Source of the DNA: Pantoea sp. At-9b
GTDB taxonomy: Bacteria > Pseudomonadota > Gammaproteobacteria > Enterobacterales > Enterobacteriaceae
DNA length: 64,000 nucleotides
Direction: 5' to 3'
Assembly: GCF_000175935.2 (NCBI RefSeq)
Contig: NC_014837.1
Span: forward strand, 4,154,001-4,218,000
The position numbers and the translations under genes were made by a program. Shown here one piece after another: positions 9,234 through 17,810 of this stretch (its first letter is position 1; every line of letters begins with the position of its first letter). Under the pieces are notes generated by a model, which was given only the letters and a program-made list of their open reading frames with translations, was not told the DNA's origin and ran no database searches.

Positions 9234-10199
9234 TTATAGCCAGATTCGGCCCTGGGAATAGGAGAGGAATGGCGAGCTGTCTGCCGCCAGCCAGATCGGG
9301 CCATCAAGATCGACATGTTCCGCTGCAATCGCTACCGGCAGCGCCGCTTCCATCGCCAGCGATGACCCCAGCATGCAGCCCACCATCAGGCGCATATCCA
9401 GCTTTTGCGCTTCGGCCACCATGGCCAGTGCTTCGGTTAAGCCGCCGCATTTATCCAGCTTGATGTTGATCATCTCGTAGCGATTGCGCAGTTGCGCGAT
9501 ATCTTCCCGCGTATGGCAACTCTCGTCGGCGCACACCGGAATCGGATGGGTGAAACGTTGTAAATCCTGATCCTGACCGGCCGGTAACGGCTGCTCGACC
9601 ATGGCGATGTTGTACGGCAACAGCGCGTTAAGCAGGCTGTGCAGATCGACACCGGACCAGGCTTCGTTGGCATCAATAATCAGCGTGGCGTGCGGTGCCG
9701 CAGCGCGGATCGCCGCCACTTTTTCCAGGATGTCGTCACGGTTGAGTTTGATTTTCAGCAGAATAGCGCCGCGCGATACCGCATCGGCTGCCGCTTCCGC
9801 CATATTGGCTACGCTGTCCAGGCTGAGGGTTTCGGCGGTGATCACCGAAATCGGCTGTTCCTGCTGCGTCAGCTGCCAGAACGATTGTTTCGTCAATGCA
9901 GCGTCGAGCCGCCACAGCGCGCAGTCCAGCGCGTTACGCGCTGAACCGGCATGCAGACGGGTTTGCAGATCGACACGGCTGAGGCCCGCTTCGATGTCAG
10001 CGCGCATCGCTTCCAGCTCGGCGTTGACGCTTTCTGGCGTTTCGTCGTAACGCGGCGTTGGGGTACATTCGCCGCGACCAATAAAGCCATTCTGCTCCAG
10101 GGTGACACGAATCACCGTCACTGCGGTGCGCGTGCCACGCGAAATGGCAAACGGACGCGCCAGCGGCAGCTCCAGCACTTCAATCTGCATGCGCCGCAT
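9234..10199 (-). CDS. dgcA: Enolase-superfamily epimerase: L-Ala-D/L-Glu epimerase or N-acetyl-D-Glu racemase (DgcA-like)
   Basis: About 321 residues, muconate-lactonising subgroup. Catalytic residues are all present: Lys149-x-Lys151 in LLKIKL, Asp176-x-Asn178 in IIDANEAW, Glu202 in VEQPLP, Asp225 in CADESCH and Lys247/Lys250 in NIKLDK. The sequence resembles E. coli YcjG, which epimerises L-Ala-D-Glu from murein. Next to a DUF1611 gene such proteins have also been described as DgcA, racemising N-acetyl-D-glutamate. I prefer the ATG at 10199 to a GTG at 10208 because AGGAG is ten bases upstream and the N-terminus then aligns with YcjG. The start lies one base after the dgcN-like stop. Which reaction it runs is undecided. 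Confidence 0.82.
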   Translation of the reverse strand: MRRMQIEVLELPLARPFAISRGTRTAVTVIRVTLEQNGFIGRGECTPTPRYDETPESVNAELEAMRADIEAGLSRVDLQTRLHAGSARNALDCALWRLDAALTKQSFWQLTQQEQPISVITAETLSLDSVANMAEAAADAVSRGAILLKIKLNRDDILEKVAAIRAAAPHATLIIDANEAWSGVDLHSLLNALLPYNIAMVEQPLPAGQDQDLQRFTHPIPVCADESCHTREDIAQLRNRYEMINIKLDKCGGLTEALAMVAEAQKLDMRLMVGCMLGSSLAMEAALPVAIAAEHVDLDGPIWLAADSSPFLSYSQGRIWL

Positions 10200-10200
10200 C

Positions 10201-11208
10201 TTAGCCACGCTCCTTCAGCAGCGCTGCGATAGCATCGATACCAAAGCGCACCGGATCGGTCGCAGGGACACCAAACTCGGCGCTGACTTCGGCGCAATAG
10301 GCACGCGCTTCTGCTTCGCTGTAGTTGGAGGTGTTGATGGCGAAACCGGCCAGTTGCACGGAATCGCTGGTCACGGTGGCGGCACGCAGGTTAGCCTCCA
10401 CGCAATCTTTCAGGCTGACCATCGGCTGATGTGGCAGATGGCGCATATGCGGGCGTCCCATCTCATGACACATCACCAGCCACTGCGGCTGCGCACCGTG
10501 GATCAGGCCCATGGATACACCGGCGTAGGACGGATGGAACAAGGAACCCTGACCTTCAACGATGTCCCAGTGATCGGGTTCGTTGGCAGGAGATAACGCT
10601 TCAACCGCGCCAGCGATAAAGTCGGCAATCACTGCATCGATCGCGATACCCGCACCCGCAACCAGGATGCCGGTTTGGCCGGTAGCACGGAAATCTGCGT
10701 TCAGACCGATATCACGCATCGCCGCTTCCAGGGCCAGCGAGGTGTACATCTTGCCTACCGAGCAGTCGGTGCCGACAGTAAGCACACGCTTACCGGTACG
10801 CTTTTTACCGCTGCCGACTTCCAGCTTCGGACGCATATGGCGGATATCAAACAGTTCAACGCCGAACTCCTGCGCCAGCGCCACCAGCTCTGGCTCATCC
10901 ACCAGACGATGATGCAGGCCGCTGGCGACGTTCATCCCCGCTTTGATCGCGTTGCGCACCGTATCCAGCCAGTGCTGCGGCAGATAACCACCGGCGTTAG
11001 CGGTGCCGAGCACCAGCGTTTTCGCGCCGCGCGCTTTGGCGGTGGCAATATCGATCTCTTCCAGACCGAGGCTAACGGTGCAGCCAGGCAGTTTGATTTC
11101 GCCGACGCACTGCTCAGGACGCCAGACGTGAATGCCACGCGCAGTTTTCGCGGCCAGTGGATCGGTAACGTCACCAAGGAAAAGCAAATAAGGTTGCGGG
11201 ATCAGCAT
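10201..11208 (-). CDS. dgcN: DUF1611 P-loop protein, DgcN-like D-glutamate N-acetyltransferase
   Basis: 335 residues. A nucleotide-binding-like loop, GTDCSVGKMYTSLAL, lies near residue 147, followed by RATGQTGILVAGAGIAIDAV and DHWDIVEGQGSLFHPSYAGVS, all typical of DUF1611. The family's DgcN members have been reported to acetylate D-glutamate, after which DgcA racemises the product so that it can enter L-glutamate or arginine metabolism. That reaction is transferred from family knowledge, not seen here. It is the first gene of the operon, with a weak ribosome site, about 80 bases after a predicted promoter. Confidence 0.75.
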   Translation of the reverse strand: MLIPQPYLLFLGDVTDPLAAKTARGIHVWRPEQCVGEIKLPGCTVSLGLEEIDIATAKARGAKTLVLGTANAGGYLPQHWLDTVRNAIKAGMNVASGLHHRLVDEPELVALAQEFGVELFDIRHMRPKLEVGSGKKRTGKRVLTVGTDCSVGKMYTSLALEAAMRDIGLNADFRATGQTGILVAGAGIAIDAVIADFIAGAVEALSPANEPDHWDIVEGQGSLFHPSYAGVSMGLIHGAQPQWLVMCHEMGRPHMRHLPHQPMVSLKDCVEANLRAATVTSDSVQLAGFAINTSNYSEAEARAYCAEVSAEFGVPATDPVRFGIDAIAALLKERG

Positions 11209-11295
11209 GATGTTTCTCGTATCAGACAGGGAAAAAGGACCTGAGCTGACTATTTCATGCCGTTGTCAGAGGGACGAATGCTTGTTTAGTGGCGG

Positions 11296-11324
11296 GGTAT
11301 AACCTCAGGCTATAGCCAGATCAA
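11296..11324 (-). promoter_or_regulatory. Predicted sigma70 promoter of the dgc-gsi operon
   Basis: On the minus strand a TTGATC (-35) and a TATACC (-10) are separated by exactly 17 bases, giving a leader of about 80 bases before dgcN. A hexamer match of 4/6 for each element is moderate. The rest of 11209-11295 shows no gene. Confidence 0.45.
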
Positions 11325-11399
11325 AATCTGATGACTACAGGGGTAAAACCGCGATTTCAGGGGAAAATGGGGGAGAGATTGCGTGGGAGAGATAAGAAA

Positions 11400-11571
11400 A
11401 TCATTGATAATCACCGGTCGATCCCTGACCGCGATTATCGAGGGTTGCGTGCGGGGAGCTTAGTTTAAAGCACCCGGCGGTACGTGTTTGTAGGTTTCAA
11501 CATAAGCACGAAACACGTATTTGAAGAACCGTTTCATAAAGCACCTGATTAAAAATAAGTTGAGAAATACT
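11400..11571 (-). ncRNA. azuCR: AzuCR-like dual-function RNA (predicted transcript)
   Basis: A transcript starting near 11571 and ending after a hairpin at 11405-11439 (GATAATC pairing with GATTATC, and GGTC with GACC) would be about 170 nucleotides, close to the 164 nucleotides known for E. coli AzuCR. The tail after the hairpin on the minus strand is U-rich (ATGATTTTCTT) though not a perfect U run. It encloses the AzuC-like small reading frame. E. coli AzuCR both encodes AzuC and base-pairs with cadA and galE mRNAs; the pairing role here is untested inference. Confidence 0.5.
11460..11537 (-). CDS. azuC: AzuC-like small membrane-associated protein, 25 residues
   Basis: A 25-codon frame starting MKRFFKYVFR and ending YKHVPPGALN. 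E. coli AzuC (28 residues) has the matching layout: MK, a basic amphipathic helix, then FKDVPPG. The shared T-[FY]-K-x-VPPG segment and overall length make homology likely. AzuC binds the inner membrane through its amphipathic helix and stimulates the glycerol-3-phosphate dehydrogenase GlpD. An AGGTG ribosome site lies six bases before the ATG. It is preceded by a good promoter and a CRP-like site, and lies between mntP and the peptide operon. Its size makes it easy to miss in automatic annotation. Confidence 0.72.
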   Translation of the reverse strand: MKRFFKYVFRAYVETYKHVPPGALN

Positions 11572-11577
11572 AAAAAA

Positions 11578-11627
11578 AGTATATCCCCAGCCTGTTTTTT
11601 AAGCAAGAAACTTTGAACCAGATCACA
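11578..11627 (-). promoter_or_regulatory. Promoter and CRP-like site of the azuC-like gene
   Basis: On the minus strand TTGCTT (11601-11606) and TATACT (11578-11583) are separated by 17 bases. Upstream, TGTGATCTGGTTCAAA (11612-11627) fits the CRP consensus TGTGA-N6-TCACA in 9 of 10 conserved positions. Its centre falls near -48 from the expected start, between the classical class I and II positions, so the direction of control is unclear. Confidence 0.55.
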
Positions 11628-11674
11628 AAAATGCAGGTTTTTCGCATCTGCACAATCTGCTGATACGAAAGACC

Positions 11675-12247
11675 TTAACTGAACCAACCCAGATGTTCCA
11701 CCAGAATGGTGGAACCGATACAAATTAGGACAACGCCCCCCAGCACTTCGGCCCATTTGCCCAGCACCGGGCCAATAAAGCGTCCCACCAGCACGCCAGT
11801 GGTCGCCATGATGGTGGTGGCTGCACCGATGGTGATGGCGGTCATCACGATGTTCACCTGCAAAAACGCCAGGCCAACACCCACGGCCAGGGCATCCAGA
11901 CTGGTGGCGACGGCCGTTAACGCCAGCACCATAAAACCGTGGCGCTGCGGTGGCTCACAGGGTTCACCGGCGGTTTGACTTAAACCAGCCATCATCATAC
12001 GGCCACCGAGCAGAGTCAGCAGGCCAAATGCCAGCCAGTGGTCCCATGCCATCACATAACGGCTGGCCGCCAGGCCAATTGCCCAACCAATCAACGGGGT
12101 GAGCATTTCAATCACACCGAAAATCAGACCGGTGCGCAGTGCCTCTTTAAAGTCTGGACGATGCAGGGACGCACCTTTGCCAAGTGCTGCGGCGAAGGCG
12201 TCCATCGACATACCAAAGGCCAGAATCAGGGTTGCGATAAATGTCAT
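11675..12247 (-). CDS. mntP: Manganese efflux pump MntP
   Basis: 190 residues with two internally related halves, each three membrane helices: the first begins [19 protein letters not shown], the second [21 protein letters not shown]. The Asp residues in the two S-x-DA motifs are the conserved metal-binding positions of the family. It exports Mn2+ across the inner membrane. A MntR-type operator lies about 135 bases upstream. I looked for the yybP-ykoY manganese riboswitch known from the E. coli mntP leader and did not find its GGGGAGTAG core. Confidence 0.95.
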   Translation of the reverse strand: MTFIATLILAFGMSMDAFAAALGKGASLHRPDFKEALRTGLIFGVIEMLTPLIGWAIGLAASRYVMAWDHWLAFGLLTLLGGRMMMAGLSQTAGEPCEPPQRHGFMVLALTAVATSLDALAVGVGLAFLQVNIVMTAITIGAATTIMATTGVLVGRFIGPVLGKWAEVLGGVVLICIGSTILVEHLGWFS

Positions 12248-12380
12248 GATTTTTCAGTCAACGCAGAGCAAAAGGCGTATAAGCCTGGAGTTTGTCCGCA
12301 TTTATTGTTCAGTAATGAAAAAGTGCGCGCAGTCTAACACGCAAATTCACTAAAAAAAAGACAGTAAAATCAGGGCTTTA

Positions 12381-12400
12381 AGTATAGCAAAGGCTATAAC
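12381..12400. promoter_or_regulatory. MntR operator
   Basis: The inverted repeat TATAGC-AAAG-GCTATA (12383-12398) matches the E. coli MntR box seen at mntH (ATAGCAAAGGCTAT core). It lies between mntP and a divergent small membrane-protein gene. On the minus strand the box contains a TATACT that could be a -10 element, so MntR may act on either gene. Position predicts manganese control of at least mntP. Confidence 0.72.
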
Positions 12401-12530
12401 TCTTAACTCTCGCTATTTCTGCTGCTAAGTCGATGGAATAGAAGAAAATTCTTAAGCCTTTCGTCCGAAGGATTGCACCCTGCGGGGCTTTGTGCGCTAA
12501 TGCCCGCGCGACTTGTTGTGGAATTTTGCG

Positions 12531-12773
12531 ATGAAAAACCCATTAGAAACTCTGATCATCCCTGGTGGCATTTTACTGCTGGGCTTTCTCTCTGCGTTGC
12601 TGCTGCCTGCGCCAGCCTTTAGCCTGGCGGTAGCAAAGAGCCTGCAAACCACGTTTCATTTGCAGGATCTGAATCAGCTTTACACCATTGTGTTTTGTCT
12701 GTGGTTTTTACTGCTGGGCGCGATTGAATTTTTCGTGATCCGCTTCGTCTGGCGACGCTGGTTCAGGCAGTAA
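12531..12773 (+). CDS. Small inner-membrane protein of unknown function
   Basis: 80 residues with two hydrophobic segments, about 10-28 (IIPGGILLLGFLSALLLPA) and 53-72 (LYTIVFCLWFLLLGAIEFFV), and a basic C-terminus RFVWRRWFRQ that should face the cytoplasm. I do not recognise the family. The ATG at 12531 is chosen over an upstream TTG; TGTGGAA about nine bases before it is a modest ribosome site. It shares the intergenic region and MntR box with mntP. Its last 11 bases overlap the end of the convergent azoreductase gene. The leader (12440-12530) contains small hairpins, CCTTTCG/CCGAAGG among them. Confidence 0.7.
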   Translation: MKNPLETLIIPGGILLLGFLSALLLPAPAFSLAVAKSLQTTFHLQDLNQLYTIVFCLWFLLLGAIEFFVIRFVWRRWFRQ

Positions 12774-13407
12774 CCGTCGCATCAGCCCATTGCGTCACCA
12801 CCGCATCCAGATCGCGGTATGCCTGTGCCAGCCCCGCTTCCCGGGCAGCCTGGTCCGCAAATGCCAGCGGCTCCGCGTTAACAAACTGCGGTGCCTGGAT
12901 GCCGATAAACCCGAAGGCGGCGCGCAGAGCGGGCGTTAAGGCATCCATGTCGGCATAGGGCGACCCCGGTTGCAGGCTGGCTCCGCGCGTGGTCAGAAAC
13001 AGCGCTTTTTGCCGGGTCAGATTACCTATCACATTTTGTTGTTCATCAAAGTGATACGTCAGATTGGTGCGAATGATGGCATCAATATAGGCTTTGAAAG
13101 CCGACGGCATGCTCCAGTTGTACATCGGCATGGCGAACAGCAAGGCATCGGCATTGAGCAACTGCGCACACAGGCGATCGGAATCAGCCAGCACCGCCTG
13201 CATACGCGGCGTGCGCTGTTCTTCCGGGGTGTATGTCGCCTGGGCAAACTCGCCGGTGACATGGCCCACCGGATGCTGGTCCAGGTCGAGATACTCTACC
13301 TGCAACTCAGGCAGTTGCGCCTGCAAACGATCGACAAAATAACGACTTAATGCGCGAGAGTTGGATTTGGCACCTTTCGGGCTGACATCAACATGTAACA
13401 GTTTCAT
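12763..13407 (-). CDS. FMN-dependent NADH-azoreductase / quinone reductase, AzoR-like
   Basis: 214 residues of the flavodoxin-like fold. The N-terminal LLHVDVSPKGAKSNSRALS is the FMN phosphate-binding loop and LLFAMPMYNWSMPSAFKAYID near 92 is the family hallmark (MYNF in E. coli AzoR). It reduces quinones and azo compounds with NAD(P)H in the cytosol. Start ATG 13407 is taken; a GTG lies one codon earlier. Sequence divergence from AzoR suggests a paralogue, so no symbol is given. A MocR-type regulator gene lies upstream on the same strand. Confidence 0.85.
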   Translation of the reverse strand: MKLLHVDVSPKGAKSNSRALSRYFVDRLQAQLPELQVEYLDLDQHPVGHVTGEFAQATYTPEEQRTPRMQAVLADSDRLCAQLLNADALLFAMPMYNWSMPSAFKAYIDAIIRTNLTYHFDEQQNVIGNLTRQKALFLTTRGASLQPGSPYADMDALTPALRAAFGFIGIQAPQFVNAEPLAFADQAAREAGLAQAYRDLDAVVTQWADATVTA

Positions 13408-13488
13408 CACTCAGATTCCTCATTCGTTGCAATGAGGCGTACCTTAATCCTCCCGATGGACCAGAAAAAGGCACAAGAATGCGGTTTT

Positions 13489-14931
13489 TTACTGGTCCAT
13501 TCGCGGTTGATGCGCATCCACCAGCCATTTCAGCCGTTCGGCGCAGCGGGCAAAACCTTCGCGCGGCAACTGGGTGACCCCCAGCAGGAAACCATATTGC
13601 CGCCCGTCCTCCTGCTGAAACCAGAGCGAAAGCGGTGAAGGAGCCAGGCCATAGGCCAGCGCCTCACGGGCAATTTGCTGGTCTGGCGTGCCTGCGGGTA
13701 AGCGGATAATCACCGCCAACCCGGCGCGTTGTACCTCGCTAAAATGCGGACGTAGCGCCGTGATAATCCCCTCCAGCCGCTCGTGATAAACCCGCTTCAT
13801 ACGCCGCAGATGGCGCAGAAAATGGCCCTCGCGCAGGAACTCCGCTACCGCATCATGCAGCAACGCTGACGAGGCGGGAGCCAGCAGCGCACTGGTATCG
13901 GCAAAGCGCGCAGCCAGCCCGGGTGGCACCACGACAAACCCGAGGCGCAGACTGGGACTGAGGGTTTTGCTGAAGGTGCCGACATGGATCACCCGCCCGT
14001 CGTTATCAATCGCTGCCAGCGCGGGGGCGGCACGGCTACCGAGTTGTAGCTCGCCAAGGTAATCATCTTCCACGATCCAGCGCTGCTGCGAACTGGCCCA
14101 TGCCAGTAACGCCTGGCGTCGCGCCAAAGACAGCGTGACCCCCAGCGGGGCCTGCTGACCCGCCGTGACCAGAGCAACAGCGGCATCAGGCGCACGCGCC
14201 ATGCCTTCCTCCACCTGCAACCCCTCGCTATCCACCGGAATGCCGACAGGCGTGACATGCATTTGCTGCAATGCCGCGCGTGCCAGCATAAAACCGGGCT
14301 CTTCCATCCAGGCCTGTTGGCCGTGCAAACCCAGCGCCAGCGCAATCAGACCCAGTGCGCCAGCATAACCATTGGTGATCAAAATCTGGCTGGTCTGGCA
14401 ATGAATACCGCGCGCCATCGCCAGGTAACCCACCAGCGCCTGACGCAGTGCCAGGCTACCGCGTGGATCGGGATAGCCGCGTGACTGGCTGGCTTGCTGC
14501 CGCGCCTGCCGCTGGACAACACGTGACCAGACTTTAGCGGGAAAAGCATCGCTGGCGGGCACACCCATCTGGAAAGTGAGAGGCGCGGTGTCGAAGTCAT
14601 ACACCATATCCAGCAAGGCTGACCCGGTTGCCGCGACCGGCGCGCGTGGCGGTTGGGTTAACGCCGCAGCCGCCACAAAGGTGCCTGCCGCCCCTTTTGC
14701 CACCAGCAGTTGGCTATCAACCAACATGTCGTAAGCCCGCCGTACCGTACCGCGCGCCACGCCCAGTTGCACCGCCAGGTCGCGGCACGAAGGCAGCCGC
14801 GCGCCAGCCACCAGCTGCCCTTCGGCAATCGCCGTACTGAGTTGCTGGTGCAGCTGTTCACTTAATCCCCGCGTATCGCTACGATCCAACGTCAGGGCGA
14901 ATGGGCCACTGCTTTTGTCATTTTTTGGCAC
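13489..14931 (-). CDS. MocR/GntR-family regulator with aminotransferase-like domain
   Basis: 480 residues. Residues about 15-85 form a GntR winged helix (GLSEQLHQQLSTAIAEGQLV, then RDLAVQLGVARGTVRRAYDML). The rest is an aminotransferase class I fold; HVGTFSKTLSPSLRLGFVV contains the lysine that binds pyridoxal phosphate. Such regulators sense PLP or an amino compound and often control the divergent gene, here the AhpD-like gene 64 bases away. It starts with GTG. The closest well-known relatives are PdxR-type proteins; no pyridoxine gene is present nearby, so the target is likely the neighbour. Confidence 0.88.
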   Translation of the reverse strand: MPKNDKSSGPFALTLDRSDTRGLSEQLHQQLSTAIAEGQLVAGARLPSCRDLAVQLGVARGTVRRAYDMLVDSQLLVAKGAAGTFVAAAALTQPPRAPVAATGSALLDMVYDFDTAPLTFQMGVPASDAFPAKVWSRVVQRQARQQASQSRGYPDPRGSLALRQALVGYLAMARGIHCQTSQILITNGYAGALGLIALALGLHGQQAWMEEPGFMLARAALQQMHVTPVGIPVDSEGLQVEEGMARAPDAAVALVTAGQQAPLGVTLSLARRQALLAWASSQQRWIVEDDYLGELQLGSRAAPALAAIDNDGRVIHVGTFSKTLSPSLRLGFVVVPPGLAARFADTSALLAPASSALLHDAVAEFLREGHFLRHLRRMKRVYHERLEGIITALRPHFSEVQRAGLAVIIRLPAGTPDQQIAREALAYGLAPSPLSLWFQQEDGRQYGFLLGVTQLPREGFARCAERLKWLVDAHQPRMDQ

Positions 14932-14995
14932 TTTTGTTGCTCCATACGGCAGTGAACAATGCAGATGCCAACCTTAACTGATTGAGGAACGAAAG

Positions 14996-15451
14996 ATGAG
15001 CCAACGTATCGATTTTTACAGCGCCGCGCCTGGTGCCATGAAAGCCCTGGGCGGCGTGTATAGCTATCTGTCACAAACTGGCCTGTCGCACAGCCTGCTG
15101 GAGCTGGTATTTCTGCGTGTTTCGCAGATTAACGGCTGTGCTTACTGCATCGATATGCACACCCAGGCGCTGCACAAAGCCGAGATGCCGTGGCACAAAA
15201 TTGTGTTAACCCAGGTATGGCATGAATCGGGCGCGTTGTTTGATGCCCGGGAACAGGCCGCGCTGGCGTGGGCCGAGAGCCTGACGCTGATTGCCAGCCA
15301 GGGTGCACCGCAGGCGCTGTTTGAGCAAGTGAAAGCCGTGTTCAGCGATAAGGAGATTGTGGATCTCAACGTCGCGATTGGTTTGATGAATACCTATAAC
15401 CGCCTGGCGATCAGTCTGAAAAAGTTACCCGACAGTGCCCCGCGTGATTGA
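14996..15451 (+). CDS. Carboxymuconolactone decarboxylase/AhpD-like peroxidase-family protein
   Basis: 151 residues, all-helical AhpD-like family. The redox motif NGCAYCIDMH (Cys48, Cys51, His55) is the active site of alkylhydroperoxidase-type members. GAGGAACGAAAG precedes the ATG. The divergent MocR-type gene is the probable regulator. Likely role is antioxidant or thiol-redox chemistry in the cytosol; the reductant is unknown. Confidence 0.86.
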   Translation: MSQRIDFYSAAPGAMKALGGVYSYLSQTGLSHSLLELVFLRVSQINGCAYCIDMHTQALHKAEMPWHKIVLTQVWHESGALFDAREQAALAWAESLTLIASQGAPQALFEQVKAVFSDKEIVDLNVAIGLMNTYNRLAISLKKLPDSAPRD

Positions 15452-15464
15452 AATTTCTTCTGAC

Positions 15465-15484
15465 GGGCGCGCCAGCACGCGCCC
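15465..15484 (+). terminator. Hairpin after the AhpD-like gene
   Basis: GGGCGCG and CGCGCCC pair around a six-base loop 14 bases after the stop. No continuous U run follows, so termination may be weak. Confidence 0.4.
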
Positions 15485-15960
15485 AAATCTGTTATCACAC
15501 AAATGTAACATTATTTTTACACAACATGGCGAAATATCGCGCAACATAAAAATCGCATAAAAAATCAATTTTCTTTAAATTCAATATTATCATCAAGTTA
15601 ACATTAACCCGTTGGGGTTAGCTACGTTAAAACCTACACAACCACATCACAATGTCGCAACATGCATGTTTCCGTAACCGTCTGATTAAGGGATAAAAAT
15701 CCCTTATGACAAGCGGGTTGATCCGATTAATTCTTATGCTGAATCATTTCTGCCTTTAAAAAATAAACAAACGTTTAATTCCGATACGAGAATGTTATAT
15801 TCGAATGACTATGCATAACGTGCAGTTAACCGTTAGCACCCCCACGACTTAACCTGAGTCTTAACCTTTGAGAAACGGCGCGACGCGCTCGAAAGAAGCG
15901 TGGCTGTTTCGCCTGCGAACCTGTTGAACTTCAGGTCAACAGAAGAGGAGATGTCGCCTC
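15485..15960 (+). promoter_or_regulatory. AT-rich upstream region of mqo
   Basis: No gene is visible here. The sequence is AT-rich with GTTAACATTAAC near 15597, reminiscent of ArcA-type boxes, and TTATATTCG near 15794 as a possible -10. Just before the mqo ribosome site, CTGTTGA (15921-15927) pairs with TCAACAG (15936-15942), a seven-base stem that could modulate initiation. These are readings by eye. Confidence 0.35.
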
Positions 15961-17574
15961 ATGAGCAAAACTGCGGTAAATCTGGCGCTGGCAGTAAGCG
16001 CCGCTGGCATGGATAGCGCAAACCTTCAGGAACGAAAAGACGTCGATGTGCTGTTGATTGGCGCTGGCGTCATGAGCGCTACGTTAGGCACCTGGTTGCA
16101 AGACCTGGAGCCGGATTGGTCTATTGAGATGGTCGAACGCCTGGCAACAGTGGCGGAAGAGTCGTCCAATGGCTGGAACAATGCCGGAACCGGTCATGCT
16201 GCACTGGCAGAGCTGAACTATACGCCGCAGAAGGCGGATGGCAGCATCGATATCGCGAAAGCGGTGGCGATTAACGAATCGTTCCAGATTTCCCGTCAGT
16301 TCTGGGCGTATCACGTTCAGAAAGGCAATCTGCGCAATCCGAAAAGCTTTATCCACAGTACGCCGCACATGAGCTTCGTCTGGGGCGACGACAACGTCGA
16401 ATTCCTGCGCAAACGTTTCCAGGCACTGCAAAAAAGCACCCTGTTCCGTGGCATGGAATACTCAGAAGAACGCGATCAAATCACGCAGTGGATCCCCCTG
16501 GTGATGAATGGTCGCGACAAGAAACAGAAAGTGGCCGCGACCTGGACCGAAATGGGCACCGACGTGAACTTCGGTGAAGTGACGCGCCAGCTGATCGCCT
16601 CCCTGGAGAAGAAAGCCAATTTCCGCCTGCGTATGCGTCAGGAAGTGCGTGATATTAAACGCCTGAGTGATGGTCGCTGGCAGGTCACCCTGTTTAACCT
16701 CGACAGTGGTGAAAGCCGTCTGCTTACCGCCCGTCAGCTGTTTATCGGCGCTGGCGGCGCAGCGCTACCGCTGCTGCAAAAATCAGGCATCCCGGAAGTA
16801 AAAGGCTATGCCGGTTTCCCGGTCGGCGGTTCATTCCTGGTGACAGAGAACCCGGACGTGGTGCAGCAGCATATGGCGAAAGTCTATGGCAAAGCCTCGG
16901 TCGGCGCACCGCCGATGTCCGTACCGCACGTTGATACCCGCGTGCTGGATGGCAAACAGGTGCTGTTGTTTGGCCCCTTCGCTACTTTCTCTACCAAATT
17001 CCTCAAGCAAGGCTCGCTGCTGGATATGTTCGGCGCGATGAATGGCAGCAACCTGATGCCGATGATGCAGGTTGGCCTGAAAAACTTCGACCTGGTGAAA
17101 TATCTGGTTGATCAGGTGCTGCAAAGCGACAGCGACCGTATGGAAGCCCTGCGCGCCTATGTCCCTCAGGCGAAGCAGGAAGACTGGCGTCTGGTGACGG
17201 CGGGTCAACGTGTGCAGATCATCAAGAACGATGAGAAAGACGGCGGTGTGTTGCGTCTCGGCACTGAAGTGGTCACCTCACAAGATGGCACGATTTCGGC
17301 GCTGTTGGGCGCATCACCGGGGGCATCCACTGCCGCACCGATTATGCTCGAACTGATGGCGAAAGCCTTCCCGGAACAGATGCGTTCACCTGAGTGGCAG
17401 ACCAGAATCCGTGCCGTGATCCCCTCATGGGGCCGTAAGCTGAACGGTGACGTGGCGTTGACGGAGAAAGTGCTGGCCGACACCAGCCGTGTGCTGCAAC
17501 TCGACTACGCACCGGTAACACCGATGGCGGCGAACGACGAAGGTCGTGAAACCGCACATGTCGTGGGGAAATAG
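15961..17574 (+). CDS. mqo: Malate:quinone oxidoreductase
   Basis: 537 residues (E. coli Mqo has 548). The N-terminal FAD dinucleotide fold reads [18 protein letters not shown] near 30, followed by the family block [22 protein letters not shown] near 75. The C-terminus has [16 protein letters not shown] and PSWGRKLN. This peripheral membrane flavoprotein oxidises malate to oxaloacetate and passes electrons to quinone in the citric acid cycle. AGAAGAGGAG gives a strong ribosome site. It stands alone, followed by the inverted repeat element. Confidence 0.97.
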   Translation: MSKTAVNLALAVSAAGMDSANLQERKDVDVLLIGAGVMSATLGTWLQDLEPDWSIEMVERLATVAEESSNGWNNAGTGHAALAELNYTPQKADGSIDIAKAVAINESFQISRQFWAYHVQKGNLRNPKSFIHSTPHMSFVWGDDNVEFLRKRFQALQKSTLFRGMEYSEERDQITQWIPLVMNGRDKKQKVAATWTEMGTDVNFGEVTRQLIASLEKKANFRLRMRQEVRDIKRLSDGRWQVTLFNLDSGESRLLTARQLFIGAGGAALPLLQKSGIPEVKGYAGFPVGGSFLVTENPDVVQQHMAKVYGKASVGAPPMSVPHVDTRVLDGKQVLLFGPFATFSTKFLKQGSLLDMFGAMNGSNLMPMMQVGLKNFDLVKYLVDQVLQSDSDRMEALRAYVPQAKQEDWRLVTAGQRVQIIKNDEKDGGVLRLGTEVVTSQDGTISALLGASPGASTAAPIMLELMAKAFPEQMRSPEWQTRIRAVIPSWGRKLNGDVALTEKVLADTSRVLQLDYAPVTPMAANDEGRETAHVVGK

Positions 17575-17649
17575 CAGCGGTCTGACTCCGCAGGGGTTCC
17601 GCCCGCCAGACATGGCCGAGTTTCAGCCACAACGTGCAGGCGGACGGGC

Positions 17650-17810
17650 AAAGGTCCGAAGGCGCGGACCTTTGCAATCCGCGCCCTGCGGCGTCCTCGC
17701 GCAGCGCTTCGCGCTGTTCCCTCGCTTATCACTCAGGCCGCACGGACCGCGCGGATTCGCCATCCATGGCTCATTCCGCTCTCTCGCCGCATCCATGCGG
17801 CTCGTCCTGG
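17650..17810 (-). repeat. Structured repeat, left arm of an inverted pair
   Basis: About 160 bases that, read on the minus strand, align with 17965-18119 on the plus strand. Shared parts include a perfect GCCGCATGGATGCGGC hairpin, a GTGA-TAAGCGA-GGGA block, and a terminal hairpin. Here the terminal hairpin is AAAGGTCC / GGACCTTT (17650-17673). Six-frame translations exist through it but lack any recognisable protein. Confidence 0.75.

Noticed and set aside
12248-12530. yybP-ykoY manganese riboswitch
   Set aside because: Expected for mntP but its conserved core sequence was not seen on the minus strand.
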